64,000 nucleotides of DNA from Physcia stellaris (lineage: Eukaryota > Ascomycota > Lecanoromycetes > Caliciales > Physciaceae), in assembly GCA_018902385.1 (NCBI GenBank), contig JABSSW010000019.1, positions 310,001 to 374,000 of the forward strand, given 5' to 3'. Below the pieces are notes generated by a model, which was not told the origin of the DNA, did not search any database, and worked only from the letters and a program-made list of their open reading frames with translations. The first letter of the stretch is position 1, and each line of letters opens with the position of its first letter. The position numbers and the translations under genes were made by a program. Positions 22,004 to 35,517 of this stretch are shown piece by piece.

Positions 22004-22882
22004 TCATTGATGAAAAAAACTCGCAACGTCAAAAACGAATATAAATTTGCATTCGACGACAATTGAAATAATGTTTGATTGAAAAAACATAAAATAAAAA
22101 TCGATTAAAATGATTTTGTTTAATTCGCGTATATTTACGACGATTCGATTTTTGCGTTTTGAATCATTTGATTCAAATATTGTTTTTCATATTGCGAAAA
22201 CAAAATAATCATGCGAAATGAATTGATTGATGTATTTTATTCGATTTTGAACGTGCAATTTATCGAAAATTTTATCAACAAATTTTCGATTTGCGAAATC
22301 GAAAAAATAAATTTTCGTTGTTTCGATTTTCGCGTCGAGTTTGAATTCAATTAATATTCATTTTTCAAACGAAATTCGCACAGTAAATTCGTTATCATTT
22401 CACAATTTTGAATAATTCTCGATTACATTTGCAAATTTAATTCGTGCGTTAATATCATCGCAAATCGTGATATTTGCGAACAAGATTTTTTCAACATTAA
22501 TGTTTGAATTTGAAACAAAATTGTTAAAATTTTCGCACGAATTAATTGCAAAATTGATCGTAAAATTGAAATTTAAAACGACGAAATTAAACGCGATCGC
22601 ATCGTGCAAACTTTCATGATTGATCGCGATAATCGCGTCAACGATCAAAATCGAAACATCAAATTTAATAATTTGTTTGAATCAATTGCGTGAAACAAAT
22701 TTATAAACATTAACAATTAAATGCGCGTATTTCGAATTAACTAAATAACATTTTTTTTCGTATTTTTGTACGAGTTTCAAACGCGTATTTTGAAAATGTA
22801 AACATTTTCAAAATTGACGTTGTTCGTTTGAATCATTTCTGTATGTGTATCAATGATATGAAAAATACGTTTTCATTTTAAT

Positions 22883-23433
22883 TTAAACGTTTAATTCGCG
22901 AAAACGTGAACATAAAATCGCGTTCAATAAATAGATTATTTTTTCACGTAATTTGAAAAAAATCGTAAAAATTGATTTAATCGATATTCTAATAATTTCG
23001 TTGACACGAGTCACGCGTTTGATCGACGATTCAACATTAATGACATTTAATTGAATTTTCATGTTTTTGCAATTTTCAATGATAATCATTTGTTTGTTTA
23101 CATTTATATTCATTCGTTTTGAATTCAATATATCATTGTCAAAAAAAAATTTGTTTTTAATTTTTTCATTATGTAAATTTGTCGAATGAACGTGACAATC
23201 GCATTTTCGTCATTAATCGAAATTTCGAAAATTCGAAAAATTAATGATATATAATTCGTCGTGATTACGACGACGTTTTCGATATCGCGAATTTTGAAAA
23301 ATTTTATATTTTGTCGCGCATGAATTCGATAATCAAATATTTTTTGCATCAAAAATTTGCGATCGATTAATGACGTATCGCATTCGATATCGACGCACAT
23401 ATCAATGAAAAATTGTTTTATGTTTGTTTTCAT
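22883..23433 (-). pseudogene. element 1 aspartic protease remnant
   Basis: A CVDIECDTSLIDRKF segment at 23125-23433 resembles the active-site D-(T/S)-G region of gypsy proteases, with the core Thr/Gly changed. The following frame (22883-23128) carries its downstream part. Confidence 0.6.
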
Positions 23434-23780
23434 CGTGACGTAACGTCACGAACGAAATTCGAAATTGAATCGTGTATTTGTTTTGACATTTGATTGTATG
23501 ATAAATGTTTGATAATTATGAACATTTTTCGTCGACGATGTGTCAAATTTAATCGAAATTGTCTGACACGAACGCAAATGTCGATGAAATTTGTTATTAA
23601 AATAAAATTTCGATTGACAACGTTTGCATAAATAAATTTTTGTTTATTTGATTGAAATATTCACAAAATATTCGAATAATTCATGAATCACATAATTTTC
23701 ATTAAATTTTTGAATTTCGAAATGTTTTTCGTCATAATATTCATCATTTATCATAAATATTTTTGATGCGTTTTCAGTAT

Positions 23781-24209
23781 TCATGCTGTGATTATCTTGA
23801 TAATTTTTTTCATCGTTTGAATAATTGTTTTTTGTTTTTTTTTTGCAAAGTACGTTCGTCGATATAATGTTTCATTTTGATTTGACGTTTCATTCTGATT
23901 AAAATAAATATCTTGTTTAAACGAAAACGAAAATGAATTTGAAAAATCAACAAAATATTGACTAAAACGTAAAAATTGCGAATATTGAAATCGCAAATCG
24001 AACGTGTTTCGATTTTTTTGAATTTCGTTTTGTTGCGTTTGTTGAAATCGATATTGCTGATTTTCGTATGAACGTTTTTGCATATTTTGTGTCGACTGTT
24101 ATCGATTTGAATAATCTAATTGATACGAACGTTGTTAAAAAATGTAAACGTTATTTTGCTTTTCAAACTGATACGATGTCGAATATTGAATCTGACGAAA
24201 TTGCGAAAA
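23781..24209 (-). pseudogene. element 1 gag, C-terminal piece
   Basis: A Gln/Asn/Tyr-rich linker (ENQQYRFQQTQQNE) typical of the end of gag. It is cut at 24209 by the insertion of element 2. The rest of gag resumes beyond 30738. Confidence 0.6.
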
Positions 24210-24529
24210 TGTAAAAAATTCAGAATTCAAAATCTGCGAAACGAGTTTCGCTTGCGAGATGAATTCGTCAAAAATTCAAATCAAGCAAATTCGAAACATC
24301 AAATCGATTATATCATGAAATCAACAGTTTCGTCATATTAATAAAATCAACGCAACAACGATTATCGCATCGATATTTGCGCATATGCGACAATTGATGT
24401 GTACGTTGCATTTAGCAAAACGTGTATATAACAAATCGTATGAAAAATAATTAATTTTGCAATTATTAATTTAAAAATTATTTTGTTTTCAATTATACAT
24501 TTTTGATGTCACATTTCACGAATTTTACA
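24210..24529 (+). repeat. 5' LTR of element 2
   Basis: 320 bp; pairs with 30414-30733. It retains several CT and AG sites (for example CTGCG, GAGTTTCGCTTGCGAG) that read TT and AA in the 3' LTR. Confidence 0.9.
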
Positions 24530-24578
24530 TTTTAATAATTATTATAATCATCAAATTAACATCATTCGTGTATACAAC

Positions 24579-25505
24579 ATGTTTTTTTTTTTTTTACACA
24601 TTTTCATCGAATTCGACGATGAATTTGTTTTTGATTCGTCAAAATCAAATGTCATCGCGAAAAAATATCGAACATATATAAAACAACAACATGTTCGATA
24701 CGAAACATTACGAAACGCATTTAATTTTTCAATCGTTCAAACAATTGTTTTTAAAAAAAAGTTTTTTTATATCAAAATAATGAAAGACAAATTCGATTTA
24801 TTTTCGAAAAACAATTATGCAAAATGAATTCAATACGTTTGAAAAATGAAAAATCAATTCGACATGAATCAAATGAACGATTATGCGAAAAATTTTGATA
24901 AAATTAAACTTTTCTTTGTTGTCATTTTTTTGAAAAAAAAATTTAACGCACAATTATTATGAAACGTCAAAACGAAAAACAATTTTGATCAAAATTATAC
25001 GTGAAAAAAATATGTCGATTTTTTCAAAAAAAATATCAAAAAAATTTTCATCAAAAAAAAAAATAATTTCGAAAAATACAAAAATTACAAACAATTGATT
25101 CATCAGTCAATAAAAAACTATAACGCACATCGTATCGTTTTGATTTCAAATTTACATTCATTCATGAAATTTTCATCAGCAATAAAATTGCAAAATTTCG
25201 TATTAAATTTCACGCAAAATAATCAGAACTTTCTGATCGAACAAAATATTGAAAACGATAAAAATTTGATTTTGAAACGTTTCAAACAACGAAAAAACAA
25301 CGAACGCAAAAAACAACGAAATATCAACAAAAATAAATTTGCGAACGATTTCAACAAACGCAAAAAAAACGACGAAAATTTTGATGCAAACGAAAACGAT
25401 AATCAAAATCAATTCAACAAAAATCGCAAAAAAAATCGAAAAAACGATAAAAAATTCAAATTTAATAATTTTAATCGAAAATCAATTAAAAATAAAAAAT
25501 TATGA
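24579..25505 (+). pseudogene. element 2 gag remnant
   Basis: Broken plus-strand frames rich in Lys, Asn and Arg, including a very basic asparagine-rich stretch at 25290-25490. The position between LTR and protease identifies it as gag; the sequence alone is weak. Confidence 0.5.
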
Positions 25506-25854
25506 CGTTGAATCAAAATCGAATACAAAAATATTCGAAATAATAACAAATGTATCGATTGCGATAAATTTGAATGCAATATCAACGATTGCAAAAACAT
25601 CAAATCGAATACACATTCGTTTGAAAAAAATTTTCGAAAATCGAAATCAAAAAAATAATCGATTTGATGATTTTCAATCAAATTGACACAAAAAAAAATT
25701 CAACATCAGACGAATATATCGATTTTGATCATGACGAATTTTTTGCGATTGATATCGAAATCAAAAACGTCAAACGTCGTCGTCGAAAATTTCGCATGAC
25801 TAAATGTAAAAAAACAATGATCAAAATGAACAAAAATTCGACGAAAAAAATAAA

Positions 25855-26085
25855 TTGAAATTCGAAATCGTCATGAATTTTGAAACAAAAATCAATTTGA
25901 TAAATCATATTTTTGTTAAACAATTCGAATTAAAATTATTCAACGTATCAAATTGCGAAATCGTGATTATAAAAAATCATTCATTCAAAAATTATGAAAT
26001 TTATTTCGTGCAATTTGAAATACAAAACGAAAACGACGTTAATCGTTTTTTCAACGACAATTTTTTAAAAACTGATTTGACATGA
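25855..26085 (+). pseudogene. element 2 protease remnant
   Basis: A FETKINLINHIFVKQFELKL segment matches the region around the active site of gypsy aspartic proteases (D-S-G-A-x-x-N-L-I), with the catalytic residues lost. Confidence 0.6.
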
Positions 26086-26303
26086 AATATGACGTTAAAT
26101 TTATTTTGAATACAATTATCGAAAATTAAAATGAATTGAAATATCGATAAAATCGAATCGTGATCACTAATTGTAAAATCAATTTTTTTCACAACAAATC
26201 GTATTGAGAAAATCGAATTCGAAAAACTAATCAACGCAATCGTGAATGACAAAAAAATTTTTTTGATCATGTTCGTACGAATCATTCGTGACGAAAAAAA
26301 AAC

Positions 26304-27374
26304 ATGAATAACGTACATATCGAACGACGAACACAAATCGATTTTGTTTTCACGAAAATCAAAAACAAATCAAATATCAAAATCATCATTTTCGAAATTT
26401 TGAAAAATTTCGTTGATTTGACAAATGAAAACAAAACATACGAATTATTTGATTATGAATTAGACGATCATGCAATAAATTTGAAATTTGACAAAAAATT
26501 TTCGTATGATTTTATTTATTCGTTGTCAACAAACGAATTCAAAATATTGCGAACGTATTTGAATAAACATTTCAAAAACGAATTTATTCGATTTTTCATT
26601 TTTTCGATCGACGCATTTATTTTGTTCGTCAAAAAAAAAAACGAAACGTTGAAATTATATATGAATTATAAAAATTTTAACTTTTTAACGATCAAAAATA
26701 AATATTTTTTATCATTAATCGATGAAAGTTTCGATCGTTTGAACAAAATTCGCATTTATACAAATTTTGATATGATAACGACATACAATCGATTTCGTAT
26801 TAAAAAAAATGATAAGTGAAAAACAACGTTTAAAACACGATATGAACATTTTGAATATATCGTTTTATTTTTTGATTTCATTAATGCATTTGCAACGTTT
26901 CAAAATTTTGTCAACAAAATTTTAACGAAACGATTCGATTTTTGCGTCATAATATATTTGAACGATATCGTCATTTATTTTATGAATCGAAAACAGCATA
27001 TCGAAAACGTCAAATGAATTTTTTAACGTTTGAAAAAACATAAATTTTTCATCAATATCGATAAATGCAAATGATTCACGAATAACATCGATTTTTTGAA
27101 TTTCGTCGTCTTTTCAAAAAAAATGCAAATGCAAAAAAACAAAATCGAAACAATACAAAACTGATCGATTTCAAAAAACGTGTCAAAAATTCTGAGATTT
27201 CTGAAATTGTGTAATTTTTACAGACGATTCATTAAAAGTTTCAATAAATTAGCATTATTTTTGATCGTTATGCTAAAAAAATCAACAGAATTTCACAAAA
27301 AAAAACAAAAAAAAACGCAATCAAAGCAAAAGTCAAAATCGCAACAAATTATCGAACGAATTTTTGATTTTTGA
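26304..27374 (+). pseudogene. element 2 reverse transcriptase remnant
   Basis: Very recognisable Tf1-like RT: IYSLSTNEFKILRTYLNKH, FVKKKNETLKLYMNY, then NKYFLSLIDESFDRL to 26816. After a TGA at a Trp position it continues with TTFKTRYEHFEY, ATFQNFVNKIL and a YLND box (Y-L-D-D in active enzymes) near 26950. LCNFYRRFIKSFNKLA at 27205 marks the thumb/connection. Confidence 0.85.
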
Positions 27375-28035
27375 AATTTTCAAAACTTTTAAACGTTTAC
27401 GAAAAACATTTTTAAAAACATTTATTTTACAGCATTTCGATTCGATTAAATTTATTCGTGTAAAAATCGACGTTTCAAATAAAACAATAAACGAAATTTT
27501 CGATTAATCAAATGACAAAAATCATTGACATTTCGTGATTTATTTTTCAAAAAAAATGATTTCAACGAAATATAATTATGAAATTCACGACAAAAAATTT
27601 TTGATTATAATTTTCGCATTCAAACAATGACGTCATTATTTTGAAAAAACAAAAAAACAAATTTTCGTTTTGACGAATTATCGAAATTTCAATCGTTTCA
27701 TGATTACAACGAAATTAACATTTCGACAAATTCGATGAACACAAAAATTATCACGTTACAATTTTGTGATCGATTATCGTTTCGACAATAAAAATTTTGC
27801 GAACGATTTGTCAAAACGATTTGATCATATGACGATCATCGAAAAAAAAATTGAAAATAATCGTCAAATTTTGACGCGTTTACGACAATTTTTGCGAACA
27901 AATTCGAACGAATTTCAAATTTGCGTGAACGAAATCAAAACGTCGTTCATGTTCGACGAAAATGAAAAAAACAATTTTACGAATGATTTTTTTGACGTTT
28001 TCGATGAAAAATCAAACGTGATTATCGACGAATGA
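27375..28035 (+). pseudogene. element 2 RNase H and linker remnant
   Basis: Position between RT and integrase. The last frame (27766-28035) contains NFANDLSKRFD, corresponding to the N-x-A-D-x-L-S-R end of the RNase H domain. Confidence 0.55.
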
Positions 28036-28047
28036 AAAACAATAATA

Positions 28048-29276
28048 TTGAATAATGTAACGATTTTCGAGTCGATCATCGAAATGATTGCGCGAAAACA
28101 TATTTACGAACATGATGCAACATATGACGATAAAATCATTGATAATTTTGTCGAATTGATTCGTTCGTTATTAAAACAAAATTCATGCGCAATTCAAATG
28201 AAACAAAAATTAATTATTTTTGATAAATCACATTCGCATTGACACGACGAAAAAAAAATATTATGACACGAAAAATGTTTGTACGTTTCGTCGAATTTGA
28301 GAAAAAAACGTCATTAAAACAAATCATAACAATTTTTTCGTTAATCATTTCGAAATAAAACGTATTTTTGAATTGATACGCAAAAAATATTATTAATTCA
28401 ATCAAAAAAAAACGATTTCGAAAAAAACGTCGAACATGATTCAAACATGCGTGTTTAAATAAAAAAATATTGCGAAACATGCGCAATTTGCAAACAAAAC
28501 AAAATATTTCGATACAAATCATAAGAAAAATTTTCGTTTTTTTTATATCGAAATTCAAATGAATTGACATTACAATGAATTTCGTAACAAATTTATCAAA
28601 AAACAAAATATGAAATGAAACAACGTATGATTCGATATTCGTTGTTATAAATCGTTTGACGAAAATGACATATTACATTTTAATCACGAAAACGATAATC
28701 GCAAAAAATTTCGTTGAAATATTAATTCGAAAAATCATAAAATTTCAAAATTTTTTATCGTCAATAACAATAAACAAAAATTCAATTTTTATTTCGAAAT
28801 ATCATGATGCATTATGTTACGTTTTCAAAATAAAATTCAAATTGTTCACGATTTATTATTTTCAAACAAATGATCAAACGAAACGTCAAAATTCAATCAT
28901 GAAACAATATTTCAAAATTTTCGTCAATTTTCAACAAAATGATTGAATAAAATTATTGTCGATAATTGAATTTGTTTACAACAACAATAAACATGCGTTC
29001 ACGCAAATGTCATCATTTGAAACAATGCAAAAATATATATCAAAAATGTTTTTCGAAAAATTTGCGAATTTCAAAATTAAATCAAAATTTGCAAAAAAGC
29101 ATGTCGAAAAACTGATCGCGTTGATGAAAATATTAAAAATCAATTTAACATACGCACAAAAACAACAAATTAAATACAAAAATGCAAAAACGAAATCAAT
29201 GAAATTCGACGTCGAAATTTACGTCAACGTCAACGACAAAAATATACGCATCAAACGAAACAAAAAATTGAAATGA
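28048..29276 (+). pseudogene. element 2 integrase remnant
   Basis: Core domain at 28656-28946: LTKMTYYI, the SSITINKNSIFISKYHDAL catalytic region and YFQTNDQTKRQNSIMKQY. Then IEFVYNNNKHAFTQMSSFE and the linker AQKQQIKYKNAKTK at 28956-29276. A broken zinc-binding region precedes it. Confidence 0.8.
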
Positions 29277-29818
29277 AAATTTTTCGAATCGTTCAAGATA
29301 TTCGAAACGATAAAAAATCAAACATATCGACTTGAAATATTCAAACGTTGACGAATTCACGATGTTTTTCACGTTTCGTTGTTTGAAAAAATTATATTTA
29401 AAAAAAAAAAAAAAATTTCGCTAAAATTCACGTATCAATCAAACGATATTGACATCGAAAACGACGACGAATTCACAAAAAAAATATTTGAATCGAAATT
29501 ATTCTTGACAACAAAATTTACAAAAAAAATCAAATTTCTGATAAATCATACAATGAATCAAAATTTTATTATTTTATGCAATGAAAAAATTACGAAAAAC
29601 GTATTTGAAAATCAATTGCAATGATCAAACATTTAAAAAAAATGTTGCGAAAATTTCACGCAAAAAATTCGAATAAAAACGATGCAAATAAAATCATTAA
29701 TCGTCGACGCGTTCGACGTCAAATAAATGTAATTTTTATCGTGAAATCGTTGACAAAAAAAATTTACTTTTCACATTTGATTCGATGTTGTTTATTGTTT
29801 AAAACTTACGACGCATGA
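29277..29818 (+). pseudogene. element 2 C-terminal / chromodomain-like remnant
   Basis: Continues with RIHDVFHVSLFEK after a TGA at 29349-29351 where the family has Trp. An LCNEKITKNVFENQLQ-type chromodomain fragment and a basic tail (NRRRVRR) follow. Confidence 0.65.
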
Positions 29819-30413
29819 AAAACTGAATCGTGTTAAAAACATTTTCAGAAATTGTTGTTCGATTTGATTGAACGATGAATATGTGAATGTAAAATAAAAA
29901 AAAAATCGAAAAAATTTCGAATTCGATATATTCAATGCGATCGATTACGACGTTTTTTGCGATTAATCATTTCTTTCAATCAACTCATGACTTCGACGTA
30001 CGAAATAAAAAAATAAAAAAATAAAAAATAATTCAAATTCAGAATTCATTGTCATTCAATTAGTTGTCAGTCATCAAATCGAAAATTGTGAATTGTACGA
30101 AATCAAATTATCGATTTTGAAAACAACAAATAATAAAATCATCAAATCATGCTTTTTCTGAATTATCGAAAAAGATGTATTCAGATTTTTAACGCAAACT
30201 GATTAGAAATCGAAAAAAAAAATATTCGATGCGAAAATCACGATTACAATGATTTTTCAAATCAAACAATTTTTGAATTTGAAAATCGCGATTACAACGA
30301 TTTTTCAAATCAAAAACATGAAACATATTTACACATGTTCGAAATTTTTGTTGCAAAACATACGAAAAAATTTTGATTATTTCAAGAAATTTCGATGCTA
30401 AAAAGAAAACGCG
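29819..30413 (+). other. element 2 3' untranslated region
   Basis: Non-coding AT-rich DNA between the last integrase frame and the 3' LTR. It includes a short duplicated unit (GATTACAATGATTTTTCAAATCAAA-like) at about 30240-30310. Confidence 0.5.
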
Positions 30414-30733
30414 TGTAAAAAATTCAAAATTCAAAATTTGCGAAAAAAATTTCGTTTGCGAAATGAATTCGTCAAAAATTCAAATCAAACAAATTCGAAA
30501 CATCAAATCGATTATATCATGAAATAAACAATTTCGTCATATTAATAAAATCAGCGCAACAACGATTAACGCATCGATATTTGCGCATATGCGTTAAATG
30601 ATGTGTACGTTGCATCAAACAAAACGTGTATATAACAAATCGTGTGAAAAATAATTAATTTTGCAATTATTAATTTAAAAACTATTTTGTTTTCAATTAT
30701 ACATTTTTGATGTCACATTTCACGAATTTTACA
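30414..30733 (+). repeat. 3' LTR of element 2
   Basis: 320 bp partner of 24210-24529. Overall it is the more depleted copy at CpT/ApG sites, though at one position (AAACTATT) it retains the C. Confidence 0.9.
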
Positions 30734-30738
30734 GAAAA

Positions 30739-31183
30739 AAATTCATTGAAATTTTCGTAATTTACACGTTCATTGATAACAAAGAAAATATTATACAAAT
30801 CGAATGATGTTGACAATATTGATAACTAAAAACGATAAATGAATTGAAAACGACGTTCGTTTTCGTGCTGAAAATAAAAACGATATCGATTTTCGATATT
30901 TTATCATATTTTCTTTTTATCATCAAGTTGTTGAAAAAATTCATTCATGATAGTTTTTTTTTGTCGATTTAGTTAAATTTCGTCGAAATTCTAATTTCAA
31001 TTCATTGTAAATTAAATAAAATTGTGAATAAATTGACATCATAATCGATTTAACATTTTTGATTATTATTTCGACGAAATCGAATGATTTTTTATGTTTA
31101 CGAATATTTTTCATAATGTATTTTTTTTTCGTGATCATCGTCAACGTCGTGAACGACGATTTTTTATAACGTTTTAACAACAA
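30739..31183 (-). pseudogene. element 1 gag, N-terminal piece
   Basis: Minus-strand frame with YSQFYLIYNELKLEFRRNL, a recognisable gypsy gag motif, at about 31000. It is separated from the rest of gag by element 2. Confidence 0.7.
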
Positions 31184-32639
31184 AAGTTTTCACTTTTTTA
31201 CGTTTTTTTTTAATTTGATCAATTTTTTTTGATCGTTATTGACGATTTCAATATATTATCGTAATGCATGATCACGCATGCAATTATAAAAATTTGTTTC
31301 AATCACATCAACATTTTTGAACAATGTCATATTTTTAATTTTTTCAATATAGAAATGAACATTTCGAAAATATGTATTTTTGTTCGAATGTTCGATCGAA
31401 TTGTCGATAATAACGTTTTTTTTTTCGTATCACGAATCGAAAAATTTTGTTTTTTGAACATTTCATTTGACATTATCGTCATTGTCAAAAAATTCGATTG
31501 AATTTGATGATTCGACAAAATTTTGAAATTTTGTTTGAACATCGTTTCGAACATCTGTAATCAATGTTTAAAAAATTTGTCATTGTTGTTGCGTGAATTT
31601 CGTGTTTTGTTAATTGTTATTTTCATTCGTCATGTTTGTATTAAATGCAAAAATAGATTCGATATTTTTTGTGTTTCGAAAAATAATATTCAACGAAATT
31701 ATGATGTTGTTTCGTCGTTGAAAAAACGACGTCGACGAAATGACTTGAAATTTACGACGTAAATTTTTCGAAAAATGAACGTAAAAAATATCAAAAAAAA
31801 TATTTGCAATCGTCGATTTTAAATCAAAAATGAATGACGTAATTCGATCATTAATTCAATCGAAAAATGATTGATTGTTTCGATACGTTTCGATGACGAT
31901 CACGAGAATTTTAAAATTTTTGCGAAAACGAATTTTGTCGACGATTCATTTTGTTGAATAAACAATGTTTGTCGAAATTGAATGATTAATAATTGACAAC
32001 GATGTTGATTTAAAACAATTAATTACGATATTGTTCACAGTAATTTCTGTCGATGTATTGACAAAATAAATTGAATTAATTGTATCGATGTAATCGAATA
32101 ATTCAAACGCAATGTGAATGATTTGTGATGTGAAAACAATCAAAATGACTTAAATGAAAATGATAATAAACAAAACAAAAAAAAAGCAAATTGAAATTTT
32201 CAAGATTTGTTGAGCAAATTATCTGTTGATGAAAAAACAAATAAAATCGTTAATTTGAATTGTTCGAATCAAACAAAAACACAATGATAAATTGATATTC
32301 AAATGTGTCGTCGTTGAGCGATGACAATGCGAATTTTCACGAAAAATCGAAATGTTTTGAATATTTAAAAAAAAAATCAATCGTTTTTGCTGAAAATTGT
32401 AAAAAAAATGAGAAATTTGATTGAAATTTTCATTTTCAATTGAATGTTTGTTGTTGATGATTGATTTCGATCGACACGTCAAATCGAAAAAACAATAAAG
32501 TTTTCGACGATGACAACGACAACAATGATGAATAATTGACATTTTAAAATCGTGTGCTATTTCGAAAACTGATACGTCAAAAACAATTGATGATGTCGAT
32601 TTGTTTACGTACGATCATCGTTTGAATGATGTTATCAAT
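31184..32639 (-). other. element 1 leader / 5' gag region
   Basis: AT-rich DNA between gag and the 5' LTR with only short frames. A plus-strand frame at 31523-31762 has a CxxC pair and a basic cluster (KKRRRR) but runs against the element, so it is not called as a gene. Confidence 0.4.
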
Positions 32640-32833
32640 TGTTATGCGTAAAATGTGAATTGATTGATTTAGAAATTATGAACGACGAAATGTCAATTTA
32701 TGTACAATAATTGCGAGTCAATTGTCTGATCATTATTCATTTAATATGAAACGATGACAGAATTTTTGTCAAATGTCTTGCAAGAATATTCGATTTAGTT
32801 TCAAATCATTTAATTTGATTTTATGTCATAACA
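32640..32833 (-). repeat. LTR of element 1 (5' LTR)
   Basis: 194 bp partner of 18890-19083, followed by target duplication GAATT at 32834-32838. Confidence 0.92.
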
Positions 32834-32976
32834 GAATTATTATCGTTTCAGAATGAAAAAAATGACGTAATTTTTATTAAATTCGAACTTTTTTAATCAT
32901 TGACGAAAAAAACGTTGATTTTTTTTGATCAAAAAATTAAATTCGAACGATTTTAAAAACAATCATTTTGAATTAT
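32834..32976 (+). repeat. repeat copy B, left part
   Basis: 143 bp between element 1 and element 3. It resembles 18710-18820 (repeat copy A) and is continued at 48165 after element 3. Confidence 0.6.
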
Positions 32977-33151
32977 TGTTAGATGTCATCGACGATTTGA
33001 TTTGTTTGATTTGAATATCTGTTCGCTGAAATGACTAATTCTAGCGAAAAAAGCGAAAAAGATTTTTTTTTCACATGTAATTAAGATTTATAAGTCGAAA
33101 CTTCTCGATAGTTTACAATTCATTTTTTTTTTTACATTTTTGCTTTCAACA
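32977..33151 (+). repeat. 5' LTR of element 3
   Basis: 175 bp; pairs with 47986-48159. Most substitutions between them are CpT/TpT or ApG/ApA. Confidence 0.9.
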
Positions 33152-33814
33152 TATGATAACATCATCGTTACAATCAGTCGTCATTTTGCATCATCGATTG
33201 CATTGTGACAATCATCATACAAAATATTTTGTTGATTTAATTTGTTTGTTTTTATTCTATCAAAATTTTCGTGTTTTCGCAATTTTGTTATTCGATGATT
33301 TTTTCATTTCATTTTTCAAAAGTTTTTCGATCGATTTTTTCATCAATTGTCATTGTACGAGTATTTTTTTGATTTAATACATTCGTTTTTTGATTTGTAA
33401 AAGTTTTTTTGCTGATTTAGAAAGTTTTTCACATTTCATTATTTTGATTAGAAAGACAATCTCAAACATTTTTCATTAATCGACATTTTGATTTTTGTTT
33501 TTAGTGAAATTATTTAATTTGCGTGATCATTTCACGAATTTTATCAAATCGATCACGAATTTATTTTTTTGTTCAATAGCGAGAATCAGCGTGCGATTCA
33601 AGCTTTGATTGTCAAAAATTTTCGATTTCTCAAAATCAGAATTAGTGATTCTTTCTATTCATTTCAGTGAGTCAACGACATTGTTTCATTACAAAACGTT
33701 ATCAATCAGTTTCGCGTCGATATTCAGCAATTCAAACAATCGAAAATTTTTCGCAATTTTTTATCTCGATCTGAAACTGTCAATTCAACGTTTAATAATT
33801 CAATTTTTTCATCG

Positions 33815-35517
33815 ATGTCGCGTGTAATCAAATTAGAAACGTTTGTTCAATTTATTGTTTTTGATCAATTTGATGTTTTTGTCAGATTTAGATTTCGACG
33901 AAATAGCGTTTCGAAAATTCGTAATTTCAATTTTTCGTCACGAACATTTAGTTATTTTTTCATTATCAATTTTGATTTTGATAATGAATTAAATATTTTT
34001 CGTCAATTCATCATCGAATCAAAAACAATTGACAATGAACATTCAATCGAAAATACACAATTCGACAATAATCAAACAAACAATAATCAAACGTTTTCAT
34101 TTATCAATACGAATCAAATCGAAAAAATTCGTCGCAACATGTCATCAATTGAATCATTTTTTGAAATTGATCAAATTTTTTGAAATGACATTATGATCGT
34201 GATCGCGATTTTCGTCATCGTGTTTCGTTTTGTTAACGAAACATTTTTTTTTGTCGACAACAATAATAATTTACAATCGATCATCAAATTTGTCGAAAAT
34301 GTTGATTATTTTGATTCGAATTATGAAAATTCGATCGATATTGATCAATTTATTGTGAATTTCGAAAAACACAATTTTTATCGAGATGTTTACATTTTTA
34401 TCGATCATTTCAAAGATTTGAACAAAATCACGTTTGATTTTAAAGTCAAAAAACTTGTGATTATTTGTTTTAAAAAAAAGCGTTACGTTGATACAATTCG
34501 AAATTTACTGAAATCGAAAAGAATTTTTTCAAAAAGATTACGATTGAACGTTGATGCATTCATTTAATCAAACGATTTAAAAAAAAAAATTTTGTAATCT
34601 TAAAGAAATTACAAACTGAATTTTACATTTACGTCGATGCTCGTCGTGAGCGTAAATCACGTGTTTACATGCAAAATATTTTACGATATTTCAGAGTCGC
34701 TGATTATTCGTTCGTTTTTCATCAATGTATCATTGTTTGAAACAATCTTGAGCTTGATTTTCGAGCGCAAATTTTCGAGTCAACGAAAAATATTATTTTA
34801 TTCAGCTTTTTGATTCAGTTGAACGTTAAAAAAAGTGTTTGAATGAATATGATCGCTCGTCAACGTGATTTTAGCAATTTTGACGTTAATTTTAGCAACA
34901 ATGTTGATCGAGTTAATCGATTTAGTAAACAGAATCGAGAGCGACAAAATGATTATCAACAACAATTTGACGTCAACGATTTTCAATTTTCTTATCTTTA
35001 TTCAGAACAATACGAAAAATGATTTTCATTTGATTACATTTCGTATCAATTCAAGAATTCAGTTTATCAGAATCAGAAAAATCAATATCAATTTTTCGTC
35101 GAAAAGTTTGTTTCAATTGCAATCGTTTTGTCATTCGTCAAGCAACTTTTGCAATTGATTTTCGAAAACGAATCAAATTCGAAAAATCAAACGAAAACGA
35201 AGTCTGATTTTCAGACAAACGAAAAAAAATTCGATAATCGTGTTGACAAAATCAAAACATACGTTGTCGACGAGAAAAATGAATTTGAGTTTGAAAAAGA
35301 TTTTCACGAAAAACAGAATCAAAAGCAAAAAAATTATCACGTTGATGACGAGAATTTCACATATTACGAATCAGATGATCAAAATGACGAGAAAATTGTT
35401 AATTTCATTTCATTTGTTTTTGCGACGACGTCAAAATTTCGCTGTCGTCATTGTAAAATTTTTTTCAATTCAATAATAATTTACATCGACATTTTCGTGT
35501 CAATTGCTCGACGTTAA
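33815..35517 (+). pseudogene. element 3 gag remnant
   Basis: Frames 33815-34183 and 34193-34567 (VENVDYFDSNYENSIDIDQF, then a Cys/Lys-rich helix region) and 35128-35517, which ends with FRCRHCKIFFNS, a short metal-finger-like motif. Broken by stops; called gag from position and composition. Confidence 0.55.

Larger units (their letters stand above)
24210..30733 (+). mobile_element. Ty3/gypsy element 2 (Tf1/sushi-like, nested in element 1)
   Basis: 6.5 kb with two 320-bp LTRs starting TGTAAAAAATTCA and ending TTTTACA, flanked by 5-bp GAAAA (24205-24209 and 30734-30738). The plus strand carries gag, protease, RT, RNase H, integrase and a chromodomain-type C-terminus. All are degenerate and very poor in CpT, CpC, ApG and GpG. 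The A-rich duplication is low complexity, but the equal LTR lengths and split gag support the insertion. Confidence 0.9.
18890..32833 (-). mobile_element. Ty3/gypsy element 1 (degenerate, interrupted by element 2)
   Basis: Bounded by two 194-bp LTRs that start TGTTATGCG and end ATAACA, flanked by 5-bp duplications GAATT (18885-18889 and 32834-32838). Subtracting element 2 and its duplication leaves about 7.4 kb. On the minus strand, in order, are gag, aspartic protease, reverse transcriptase, RNase H, integrase and a chromodomain-like tail, the chromovirus gypsy order. Every domain is broken by stops and frameshifts. Element 2 sits inside gag. Confidence 0.92.

Noticed and set aside
23781-30413. 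CRISPR-like or satellite arrays suggested by repeated GATTACAATGATTTTTCAAATC units
   Set aside because: Only two imperfect units occur, with no regular spacing or spacers; this is a eukaryotic transposon region.
31523-31762. Plus-strand frame with CIKCKNRFD and a KKRRRR cluster that looks like a zinc finger
   Set aside because: It lies in the leader of element 1, which is encoded on the other strand; only one finger half is visible and the block is too degenerate to trust.
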